Source of the DNA: Gemmatimonadota bacterium | GTDB taxonomy: Bacteria; Gemmatimonadota; Gemmatimonadetes; Gemmatimonadales; GWC2-71-9 | DNA: 11,297 bases | Assembly: GCA_003222235.1 (NCBI GenBank) | Contig: QHVD01000024.1 | Span: 1 to 11,297, forward strand | Direction of reading: 5' to 3' | In this document: one piece after another, positions 1-5,632 of the stretch | How positions within the stretch are numbered: position 1 is the first letter of the stretch | How the letters are laid out: each line of letters begins with the position of its first letter | Program-made: the position numbers and the translations under genes | The notes under the pieces: model-generated | Seen by the model: only the letters and a program-made list of their open reading frames with translations | Told to the model about the DNA's origin: nothing | The model's database searches: none

Positions 1-2115
1 CCAGCCGCCAGGTTCCGCCACGAGGATCGCGCGAAACGTCACCGGACGCCGCTCGGCGCGTCCCGTGGTGGCGTTTTCGTAGTCGTAGACGCCGCTCACG
101 ATCGCTTCGGCCGTCCCGCCCGTCACGTTGACCGCCGCGACCGTTAGGCCGGCCTTGAGCCTGCGCACCGATTCGAAAAACTGCTTCCATCCCCGCTGCT
201 GCGCCGCCGTGAGACCGGGATACACGCGCCGTACCTGGGCCAGGTCGAGGGATTCGAGCGCTCGCGCGTAGTCACCGATCACCGACTCGATCTGTGCCCG
301 CGGGTCGGGGGCGGGGTGCGCCTGCTCCAGAGCGGGCTCGTGCGCCGCGTCAGCCGCCGCCCGCGACCGCGCGTGCCGCTCGGCTTCCGCCCACAGCGAC
401 GCCGCCGTGGCCAGCTGCACCATCGCTTCCGAGACCTGCCCGTGAGCGGCGAGCGACTCCGCTCCCTTGAAAGCCGTGTCGCCTTTCGCCATGTCCGCGG
501 GGCTGGCCCCCGCCTCGAGCGCACGGCGCATCGCGGCCACGGCCGTCGCCTGCAGCGATCTCACCAGGCTGTCCTCTCGCTGCTTCGCTCGCGCGGCGGA
601 GTCGGGAGCTGCCGCCGCCGCGCTGGGCGAGGCTGGCGGCGGGGACGCCCGCAGCGCAGGAGCTCGCTTGGCGCGCCCTGAGGGCAGAGCGGTGTCGGCC
701 GGCGCGCGGGCGAGCGATGGAGCCGCGGTGCTAGCGGCGGCGGGGGCCGGGGCGGGGGCGGCGGCTGCTGCAGGCGTGTCCCGGCCCGCAGCGGATGGCG
801 GCCTCCCCCCCTGTGGCGGCTGCGACCCCCGGCGCGCCGCCGCCCACCAGAGGGCAACGCCCATGCCCACCGCTGCGAGGAGCCCCCACCACAGGCCGCG
901 AGCGCGGCGGCCAGGAGGAGCCACGGCGGCGGTGGATCGCGTCGGCGGCCTCGCCGGCGGAATCGGGCTCGTCGGGGTCTTCACGTGCGCGAGCAGTCGG
1001 GAGGGGCCGCCCGCCTTCGCGAGCGTGATCATCTCGCTCCGAACCGGGTCGTCGTGCCGCAGCGACGGCCGACCGCACGCCGCCACCACGTCGTCCATGC
1101 CCGGCCAGCGCAGGGCCGGATCCTTTTCCAGCATCCGCATGACGGCCGCGGCCATGCTGGTCGGGCAGTCGGCCCGTAGCTCGGTCAGGGGGCGCGGGCG
1201 CTGGTTGAAGTGCGCGTACATAACCGCCATGACCGAGTCGCCCTGGAACGGTACTCTCCCGGTCAGCATTTCGTAGCCGACGACGCCGAGCGAGTACTGG
1301 TCCGAGGCCCCGGTGAGCTCCCGGTTGTCGCATTGCTCGGGACTCATGTACGTGGGCGTGCCCACGGTCACGCCGGTCACCGTGAGCCCCTCCGCCTGGA
1401 CGACCTTCGCGATCCCGAAGTCCGTGACCACGGCCCAGCCTTCCTCATCCAGCATGATGTTCGCGGACTTGATGTCGCGGTGAATGACGCCGTGGCGATG
1501 CGCGTAGCCGAGCGCATCGGCCACCTGGGCGAGGATGGCGCGCGCCAGACGGAGGGGAAGCGGACCGACGTCACGAATGATCGCGTCCAGGGGCCGGCCC
1601 TGCACGTACTTCATCACGAAATACAGGACGCGGTCGGCTTCCTTGACGGTGTAAATGGGAATGATGTGCGGGTGGGTCAGCGCGGCGGCGGTTCGCGCCT
1701 CGCGCTTGAATCGCTCCACCATCCCCTCCCCCATGAGGAGCAGTGCAGGCGCCAGCATCTTGATCGCGACCTTGCGGTCGAGCGCGAGATCGTGCGCCAG
1801 ATATACGGTGGCCATGCCGCCACGCCCCACCTCGGCCTGGATCTCGTATTCCCCAAGGGTCGCCTTCCGGAGCGCGTCGAGCAGGGCGTCTCGCTCGGTC
1901 TCCTTCGGACCGGCCGCTGGCGCCGTGACGCGCACCGCCGGCGTGCCCAGCCAGGCAGCCTCCGGGTCGCTCGCGGCGAGCAGGGACTCGACCTCGGCCC
2001 GGAGTGCGGCATCCGCGCCGCACGCCCGGTCAAGAAAGCGCGCCCGCTCGCCAGCGGGAAGGCTGACAGCGGCGTCGAACACCGCCTTGATGCGCTGCCA
2101 CGCCTCGGGGGTCAT
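1..2115 (-). CDS. Transmembrane Ser/Thr protein kinase (Pkn/Hanks type), C-terminus cut by window edge
   Basis: This is a eukaryotic-like Ser/Thr kinase, a membrane sensor expected to phosphorylate cytoplasmic proteins. Reading down from the ATG at 2115, 705 codons stay open to position 1, so the 3' end lies outside the window. Residues 1-50 are the helical segment often placed before such kinases (MTPEAWQRIK...). The kinase domain covers about 90-345: glycine loop GRGGMATVY (97-105), VAIK lysine K119, HRD aspartate D214 (IHRDIKSAN), DFG D232, and SPE at 258-260 in place of APE. It looks active and of the RD type. One membrane helix lies at about 407-426, followed by an Ala/Pro-rich linker (about 430-505), a helical stretch (about 510-585), and a domain from about 605 that resembles an NTF2/SnoaL-like fold; this last point is inference. 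No clear Shine-Dalgarno precedes the ATG, and the start rests on the family-typical N-terminus. Long plus-strand frames here are antisense shadows. Confidence 0.93.
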   Translation of the reverse strand, partial: MTPEAWQRIKAVFDAAVSLPAGERARFLDRACGADAALRAEVESLLAASDPEAAWLGTPAVRVTAPAAGPKETERDALLDALRKATLGEYEIQAEVGRGGMATVYLAHDLALDRKVAIKMLAPALLLMGEGMVERFKREARTAAALTHPHIIPIYTVKEADRVLYFVMKYVQGRPLDAIIRDVGPLPLRLARAILAQVADALGYAHRHGVIHRDIKSANIMLDEEGWAVVTDFGIAKVVQAEGLTVTGVTVGTPTYMSPEQCDNRELTGASDQYSLGVVGYEMLTGRVPFQGDSVMAVMYAHFNQRPRPLTELRADCPTSMAAAVMRMLEKDPALRWPGMDDVVAACGRPSLRHDDPVRSEMITLAKAGGPSRLLAHVKTPTSPIPPARPPTRSTAAVAPPGRRARGLWWGLLAAVGMGVALWWAAARRGSQPPQGGRPPSAAGRDTPAAAAAPAPAPAAASTAAPSLARAPADTALPSGRAKRAPALRASPPPASPSAAAAAPDSAARAKQREDSLVRSLQATAVAAMRRALEAGASPADMAKGDTAFKGAESLAAHGQVSEAMVQLATAASLWAEAERHARSRAAADAAHEPALEQAHPAPDPRAQIESVIGDYARALESLDLAQVRRVYPGLTAAQQRGWKQFFESVRRLKAGLTVAAVNVTGGTAEAIVSGVYDYENATTGRAERRPVTFRAILVAEPGGW

Positions 2116-2248
2116 GGCTCGGGCGCGAGGCGGTGGTCAGGAGCGCGAGCGTGGAGCAGTTCGCGGAGGGGAAAAGCGGCGTCGGCACGCGGCATTCTCG
2201 CGGTGCGGTTCGGTAAGCGCCCTTCAGCACATCACTTGGCCAACTGCC

Positions 2249-2277
2249 ACGATACGGCTCGGGCCGCAAAGGGTCAA
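2249..2277 (-). promoter_or_regulatory. Candidate sigma70-type promoter for the kinase
   Basis: Read on the minus strand there is a -35-like TTGACC (2272-2277), a 17-nt spacer, and a -10-like TATCGT (2249-2254). The -10 lies about 134 nt upstream of the kinase ATG. TTGACC matches the consensus at 5 of 6 positions and TATCGT at 4 of 6. The spacing is ideal, but this was judged by eye in a GC-rich sequence. Confidence 0.4.
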
Positions 2278-2289
2278 GCCGATGCAACC

Positions 2290-2313
2290 GGGGGGGCGGG
2301 GGGGCGGTGGCGT
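2290..2313 (+). other. G-rich tract with quadruplex potential
   Basis: Two runs of seven G separated by one C (2290-2296 and 2298-2304) are followed by shorter GG runs and then GGGAG. The tract lies about 13 bp upstream of the candidate kinase -35 box, with the G-rich strand opposite the kinase coding strand. It could fold as a G-quadruplex or may just be a slippage-prone homopolymer. Confidence 0.4.
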
Positions 2314-2476
2314 GGGAGACCACACCGGTGCTGAAACACCAGCCCGCCACCACGCGCTCGGTCGCCCGTTGCCCATGCGAGGATGCCTTACGGCGATTCC
2401 TCGGCGCCCTCGAGCCGACGTCAGGGCCCGGGCCGTCTACAACGCCACAATGCGGCCTGCTAGCCGCGGCATGTCG

Positions 2477-3481
2477 TCATGCCCCATCCGTGCACGCATG
2501 AACCGCGTTCGAGTACTCCTCTTGAATGACGTAGTTGTGGGAGCGCATGAATACATTGTCGCGGAAGGCGACGCACACGTCAGCCATTTCATAGCCCACC
2601 AGGCCATTGAACCATGCGGACCCGTCAGGGTCGGTGATCGTCTCGAAGAATTCATGAGAAAGCGCCGAGGCGGTGGCGTCGATCACCCGCGGGGCCGGAC
2701 CCGCGCAGCCCCGGACAGCCTGGTACGGCTCGACCGAGAACAGCAGATGCTCGCCATTGTAATCGAAGCTGCTGTGGAAGGCACAGAATGTGAAGGTGCT
2801 GTCAATGTCGGGCGAGTAGCAATCGATCGGCGTGATGCACATGTCGGTGCCTTGGGGCAGGAACACGTGAAAGATGTTCGTATAGCCGCTGGCTTCGGTG
2901 AACGTCGAGGCGGCGATGACGATGCCGATGACATCGTTCATGGTCGCCGTGTTGTTGGTGAAGGTCGCCGGGGCGTTGAGCTGGGTGACGAAGAACTGGC
3001 CAGCCGCCGCACCCCCGAGGTATTGGTCCGCGACCCCGATGAAGTTGGTCTGGTTGAGATCCGCCAGGAAGGTGGCCGGTGACAAGAGATTCGTGCCCCA
3101 GCAACTCGCGGGATTCGAGGGGCAGTTGATGTACACATTCGTTGACATCGCGTGCGTTACCAGCGGACCGCCGTAGTAGGTGAGATCGAGCGGCGAGTTA
3201 ATGGACCCGGCCGCCTCCACGAGGTTGGCGTGCACGGAGGGCCGCAACGGGATGGTCGGAAACGTGCGGACCACCAGGTGCGCAGCCCTCGCGGCGGCGT
3301 CGGAGTATCCGGCGGGGAGCGTAAACCTCACATTCGGAATGTCGGCGTCGTTGGTTCCGACGCCGGTAGTGACGTCGCCGTGGCAGGCGGCCAGGAGCAG
3401 GACCACCGCCCACAGGAACGCCGGGGCCAGAAAGGTAGAGCGCCGAAGGTGGCTTGAGTGTCTCTCCAGCATGGTGCGCAT
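2477..3481 (-). CDS. EXORDIUM / phosphate-induced protein 1-like lipoprotein
   Basis: The 334-residue product is a predicted exported lipoprotein. A hydrophobic signal segment (about 16-30) ends in the lipobox LAAC with C33 as lipidation site, so the mature protein should be membrane-anchored. The body matches the pattern of the plant EXORDIUM/phosphate-induced protein 1 family and its bacterial relatives: YYGGPLVT near 102-109, LSHEFFETITDPDGSAW at 274-290, GYEMADVC at 296-303 (compare EIGDLC in the family), and a C-terminal QEEYSNAVHAC. H276, E277, E280, D284, E298 and D301 form a conserved acidic/His cluster that could bind metal. No catalytic activity is established for the family as far as I know. 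Several Cys outside the lipobox (C120, C127, C214, C221, C233, C259, C303, C330) suggest disulfides. The start at 3481 is fixed by AGAGGAGG 5 nt upstream; an in-frame ATG at 3472 is too far from it. The role here is unknown. Confidence 0.8.
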   Translation of the reverse strand: MRTMLERHSSHLRRSTFLAPAFLWAVVLLLAACHGDVTTGVGTNDADIPNVRFTLPAGYSDAAARAAHLVVRTFPTIPLRPSVHANLVEAAGSINSPLDLTYYGGPLVTHAMSTNVYINCPSNPASCWGTNLLSPATFLADLNQTNFIGVADQYLGGAAAGQFFVTQLNAPATFTNNTATMNDVIGIVIAASTFTEASGYTNIFHVFLPQGTDMCITPIDCYSPDIDSTFTFCAFHSSFDYNGEHLLFSVEPYQAVRGCAGPAPRVIDATASALSHEFFETITDPDGSAWFNGLVGYEMADVCVAFRDNVFMRSHNYVIQEEYSNAVHACTDGA

Positions 3482-3486
3482 ACGGG

Positions 3487-3494
3487 CCTCCTCT
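3487..3494 (-). promoter_or_regulatory. Strong ribosome binding site for the EXORDIUM-like gene
   Basis: AGAGGAGG on the minus strand ends 5 nt before the ATG at 3481. It decides for that start over the in-frame ATG three codons later, which would leave 14 nt. Confidence 0.75.
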
Positions 3495-3614
3495 TGTCGG
3501 ACTGAGCCGGTGGCTGAAACAGTCCGAGCTCACGGGTGGAAAGTTGAAAGCGTTGGAAGTGGGTAGGTCGTCGCACGTTGCATTCTTCGCATCCCGATCC
3601 GCTCGCAAACACCA

Positions 3615-3642
3615 AGCGTAGCGCTGCCCCGATCCAGGGCAA
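3615..3642 (-). promoter_or_regulatory. Weak promoter candidate for the EXORDIUM-like gene
   Basis: The minus strand carries TTGCCC (3637-3642), a 16-nt spacer and TACGCT (3615-3620), about 134 nt upstream of the ATG. It lies in the 291-bp gap (3482-3772) behind the nitronate monooxygenase-like gene, where I see no coding sequence and only a 5-bp CGCCG/CGGCG hairpin without a T-run (3732-3746). The box matches are modest. Confidence 0.22.
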
Positions 3643-3772
3643 CAACTCTTGTGGACCGATTGCTTTGGGTCGGAAAACGGCGAGGAAACCAACCCCTTCG
3701 GACCGAACCGGCAGGTGGAGCACGTACCGCGCGCCGGCACACGGCGGGCAACCGCTCGGGCGAACAGGCTCT

Positions 3773-4738
3773 TCAGCCGGCCGACGATGAGGACCGCGGG
3801 CTGGTGAGCTCGCTCACGATCGCTCGGGCCGGCTCGACCCGCCGGACCTCGCCGGCCGATACCCCGGCATACATCGCCATCGCCTCGATCGTGCCCGTCG
3901 CTTGCCGCCCCGGCGCGGGTGCCGCGAAGCGTGGCAGCGGCAACATGCCGCCCCCGGCGGGAATCGCGCCGGCGTAGTCCTCCGCAAGCCTCTCCGCCGC
4001 CGCGACACAGGATCGCAACACCCGCGCGGGCGACGGTCCGGGCGGCCACATCACTGAGAACTTGTCCGTGATGACGGTGTCCAGAGCGCCTGCCCGAACC
4101 ACCGCCTCGACGTACGCGGGATGCGCTCCAGACTCCTGCGCCGCGATGAATCGCGTGCCCACGCGCGCCGCGGCCGCACCCGCGTCGAGCACGCCCCGCA
4201 CGCCGTGCGCCGTCGCGATCCCACCCGCCGCGACGACGGGGACCTGCCCCGCCACCGCCCTCAGCACTCGCTCCAGGAGGGGAAGAAGCGGCGCCGTACC
4301 GCGCAGGCGGCCGCCGGCCTCGATGCCTTGCACCACAATCACGTCGCAGCCCGCAGCCACGGCCCTGCTCGCCTCGGCTTCGGAGCCGACCTGCCAGCTC
4401 GCGAGCCCGTCCGCGCCGTGCACGCGCGCGACGAGCGCCGGATCGGGATCCCCGTAGAAGAACTCGACGAGCCCCGCTCCGTGCGCCGCGATCTCGACGC
4501 ACTCCGGATCGATCAACGGGACGAGGAAGTTGATCCCGAACGGGCCGCCGGTGAGCCAGCCGATCCGGTCGATCACGTGGCGCAGAGCGGGCGGCGGCAC
4601 CATGACGCCCGCGAACATCCCGTGGGCGCCGGCGTTCGCAACCGCGGCGACCAGCTCCGCGGTGCCCACCGTCCCCATCGGCGCGAGTTGCAGCGGCAGC
4701 TCACAGCCGACAAGCTCTGTGAAACGGGTAGCCGGCAC
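3773..4738 (-). CDS. Nitronate monooxygenase-like FMN oxidoreductase (2-nitropropane dioxygenase family)
   Basis: The 321-residue product is a TIM-barrel flavoprotein of the NMO/2-nitropropane dioxygenase/FabK superfamily. Typical members oxidise alkyl nitronates with FMN and O2. Visible motifs are LQLAPMGTVGTAELVAAV (about 16-33), GGPFGINFLVPL (64-75), the QGIEAGG loop (137-143), and the FMN-phosphate site VVAAGGIATAHGVRGVL followed by GTRFIAAQES (about 168-203). The frame is open further upstream to 4945, but that part overlaps the neighbouring gene and looks non-homologous. I chose GTG at 4738, 7 nt after the upstream TAA, with AAGG just before it and an N-terminus (VPATRFTELVGCELP) that fits the family. 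Where the family usually has the catalytic His (EAGGH), this protein has Arg (R144), so activity may differ. It is probably co-transcribed with the upstream lipoprotein gene. Confidence 0.85.
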   Translation of the reverse strand: MPATRFTELVGCELPLQLAPMGTVGTAELVAAVANAGAHGMFAGVMVPPPALRHVIDRIGWLTGGPFGINFLVPLIDPECVEIAAHGAGLVEFFYGDPDPALVARVHGADGLASWQVGSEAEASRAVAAGCDVIVVQGIEAGGRLRGTAPLLPLLERVLRAVAGQVPVVAAGGIATAHGVRGVLDAGAAAARVGTRFIAAQESGAHPAYVEAVVRAGALDTVITDKFSVMWPPGPSPARVLRSCVAAAERLAEDYAGAIPAGGGMLPLPRFAAPAPGRQATGTIEAMAMYAGVSAGEVRRVEPARAIVSELTSPRSSSSAG

Positions 4739-4745
4739 CGCAGCC

Positions 4746-5273
4746 TTAACGGAGCTTCGCGCGGCGGATCGAGTCGTCCACGGCGAGGGCCCGCTCGGGG
4801 CTCCACTTGTGGTAGAGCTGGAGGCAGGCGCCGGGTTGCATCTTCCGCTGGCGTGTGCAGGTGAGGACCTGCTCCCGGTGCTGCGGGGCGTCGTGGCGCC
4901 ATAGCGAGTCCGCGGCCGCCCGGGCGCGGCCGTCCGCCCAGCCAAAACTCACGAGGCATCGCATCACCTCGCCCGACGGGTCGTCGGCGCACCGCTCCAG
5001 CTCCCGCACGTGCACGGCCGCGTCCACCCGCCAGGCGGAGTCGGCCTTGAACTGCGCGATGCTGTCCCTCTGGCGCTCGTACGCCGCCGCGGCGGACTCG
5101 GCCGGGGCTTTCCGCCACCGATATTCCTTGACCAGACACAGCGCCGCGCCAGGCACGTCCATCGTGATCCGGCTGCAGCTCCGAACCTCTTCGCGCTTCT
5201 TCGCCTCCGACTTGCCGCATCCGAGGACGGGCAGAACGAGGAGAATGGCGAACCGAGCCTTCGTCCGGCGCAT
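4746..5273 (-). CDS. Small lipoprotein with three tandem two-cysteine repeats, function unknown
   Basis: I do not recognise a named family. The 175-residue product begins with a basic N-region and hydrophobic core ending in VLGC, a plausible lipobox with C19 lipidated. The mature part contains exactly six further Cys in three pairs: C33/C46, C95/C106 and C139/C150. Each pair opens a repeat: C-x(10-12)-C-L, then a Trp 6-7 residues later (W53, W112, W157), then a helix-like stretch ending in Asp-Ser (70-71, 122-123, 167-168). This suggests three disulfide-stapled helical hairpins, probably exported. The start at 5273 is supported by GGAGG 4 nt upstream. It begins 47 nt after tRNA-Ser(GGA), with a palindromic array between them, and ends 7 nt before the nitronate monooxygenase-like gene, so the two proteins are likely in one transcript. 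Confidence 0.75.
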   Translation of the reverse strand: MRRTKARFAILLVLPVLGCGKSEAKKREEVRSCSRITMDVPGAALCLVKEYRWRKAPAESAAAAYERQRDSIAQFKADSAWRVDAAVHVRELERCADDPSGEVMRCLVSFGWADGRARAAADSLWRHDAPQHREQVLTCTRQRKMQPGACLQLYHKWSPERALAVDDSIRRAKLR

Positions 5274-5286
5274 CTGTCCTCCGTTC

Positions 5287-5314
5287 CTAGACGTCTAGAC
5301 GGCTAGACGTCTAG
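5287..5314. repeat. Octamer palindrome array A (CTAGACGT)n
   Basis: Three and a half copies of an 8-bp unit sit in exact phase: CTAGACGT, CTAGACGG, CTAGACGT, CTAG. The unit array is its own reverse complement (CTAGACGTCTAG is palindromic). It lies between tRNA-Ser(GGA) and the small lipoprotein gene, ending 4 nt before that gene's GGAGG site. It is the exact reverse complement of 5410-5437. Confidence 0.85.
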
Positions 5315-5320
5315 CAGGTA

Positions 5321-5407
5321 CGGATAGGGTGGGATTCGAACCCACGAAACGGTTACCCGTTTACACGCTCTCCAGGCGTGTGCCTTCAGCCACTCGGCCA
5401 CCTATCC
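5321..5407 (-). tRNA. tRNA-Ser (anticodon GGA)
   Basis: This is a type II (long variable arm) serine tRNA on the minus strand. The 7-bp acceptor stem pairs GGATAGG (from 5407) with CCTATCC (ending 5322), with discriminator G at 5321. The D-arm has GCCGAGTGGCTGAAGGC, typical of serine. The anticodon stem CACGC/GCGTG holds loop CTGGAGA, so the anticodon is GGA (reads UCC and UCU). The variable arm stem is AAACGG-GTAA-CCGTTT. The T-arm is GTGGGTTCGAATCCCAC. The 3' CCA is not encoded. It follows tRNA-Ser(CGA) by 48 nt on the same strand. Confidence 0.97.
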
Positions 5408-5409
5408 AA

Positions 5410-5451
5410 CTAGACGTCTAGCCGTCTAGACGTCTAGTAGTTGACGTCTAG
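5410..5451. repeat. Octamer palindrome array B between the two tRNAs
   Basis: Units in phase are CTAGACGT, CTAGCCGT, CTAGACGT, CTAG, followed after a short interruption by GACGTCTAG (5443-5451). Positions 5410-5437 are the perfect reverse complement of 5287-5314. The array fills most of the 48-nt spacer between the two serine tRNAs. Confidence 0.85.
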
Positions 5452-5455
5452 CATA

Positions 5456-5542
5456 CGGACAGGGTGGGATTCGAACCCACGATACGCTTACGCGCATACC
5501 GGTTTTCGAGACCGGCGCCTTCAGCCACTCGGCCACCTGTCC
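5456..5542 (-). tRNA. tRNA-Ser (anticodon CGA)
   Basis: This is a type II serine tRNA. The acceptor stem pairs GGACAGG (from 5542) with CCTGTCC (ending 5457), with discriminator G at 5456 and no encoded CCA. The D-arm is identical to that of its neighbour. The anticodon stem CCGGT/ACCGG holds loop CTCGAAA, so the anticodon is CGA (reads UCG). The variable arm stem is ATGCGC-GTAA-GCGTAT. The T-arm sequence is the same as in tRNA-Ser(GGA). It is transcribed before tRNA-Ser(GGA). Confidence 0.97.
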
Positions 5543-5549
5543 AGCAAGG

Positions 5550-5586
5550 CTAGACGTCTCGACAGCTAGACGTCTAGACGTCTAGA
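5550..5586. repeat. Octamer palindrome array C upstream of the tRNAs
   Basis: Units in phase are CTAGACGT, CTCGACAG (degenerate), CTAGACGT, CTAGACGT, CTAGA. This is the same 8-bp consensus as arrays A and B. It lies upstream of tRNA-Ser(CGA), in the space between the tRNAs and the divergent secreted-protein gene at 5633. Confidence 0.85.
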
Positions 5587-5615
5587 TCCAGCGACGGCTG
5601 GTCAAGGCCGCAAAA

Positions 5616-5621
5616 TATAAT
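5616..5621 (+). promoter_or_regulatory. Consensus -10 box immediately before the secreted kinase-fold gene
   Basis: A perfect TATAAT ends 11 nt before the ATG at 5633. No good -35 lies 16-18 nt upstream and there is no Shine-Dalgarno. Transcription starting 6-7 nt downstream of the box would give a leaderless or near-leaderless mRNA. Confidence 0.45.
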
Positions 5622-5632
5622 ATGTTGGCTCC

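Larger units (their letters stand above)
2116..2476. other. Intergenic region between the lipoprotein and kinase genes
   Basis: This 361-bp gap separates the stop of the EXORDIUM-like gene from the kinase ATG, both on the minus strand. It holds the candidate kinase promoter and a G-rich tract at 2290-2313. The open frames crossing it (for example 2030-2353 minus, 2307-2501 plus) show no recognisable protein features. Just past the lipoprotein stop there is only a weak 5-bp hairpin (GCGGC/GCCGC) without a T-run, so I do not call a terminator. Confidence 0.6.

Noticed and set aside
467..3082. Long plus-strand open frames (467-1276, 1210-2334, 1655-3082)
   Set aside because: They are antisense to the kinase and EXORDIUM-like genes, are Arg/Ala-rich and show no protein family pattern. 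High GC makes such frames common.
3732..3746. Hairpin CGCCG-GCACA-CGGCG downstream of the nitronate monooxygenase-like gene as terminator
   Set aside because: Only a 5-bp stem with no T-run; expected by chance in this GC content.
3198..4502. Minus-strand 434-codon open frame
   Set aside because: It overlaps the nitronate monooxygenase-like gene and the EXORDIUM-like gene in another frame; its composition is typical of a shadow frame.
4739..4945. Upstream extension of the nitronate monooxygenase-like frame to ATG 4945
   Set aside because: The extra 69 residues are low-complexity and lie over the better-supported lipoprotein gene. The GTG at 4738 gives the family-length N-terminus.
5287..5586. 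CRISPR array
   Set aside because: The repeats are contiguous 8-bp units without unique spacers, and the spaces between arrays are tRNA genes.
5579..5605. tRNA promoter: TTGACC (5600-5605, minus) with TAGACG (5579-5584)
   Set aside because: The spacer is only 15 nt and the -10 match is poor and lies inside the repeat array. It may be real but is not supported well enough.
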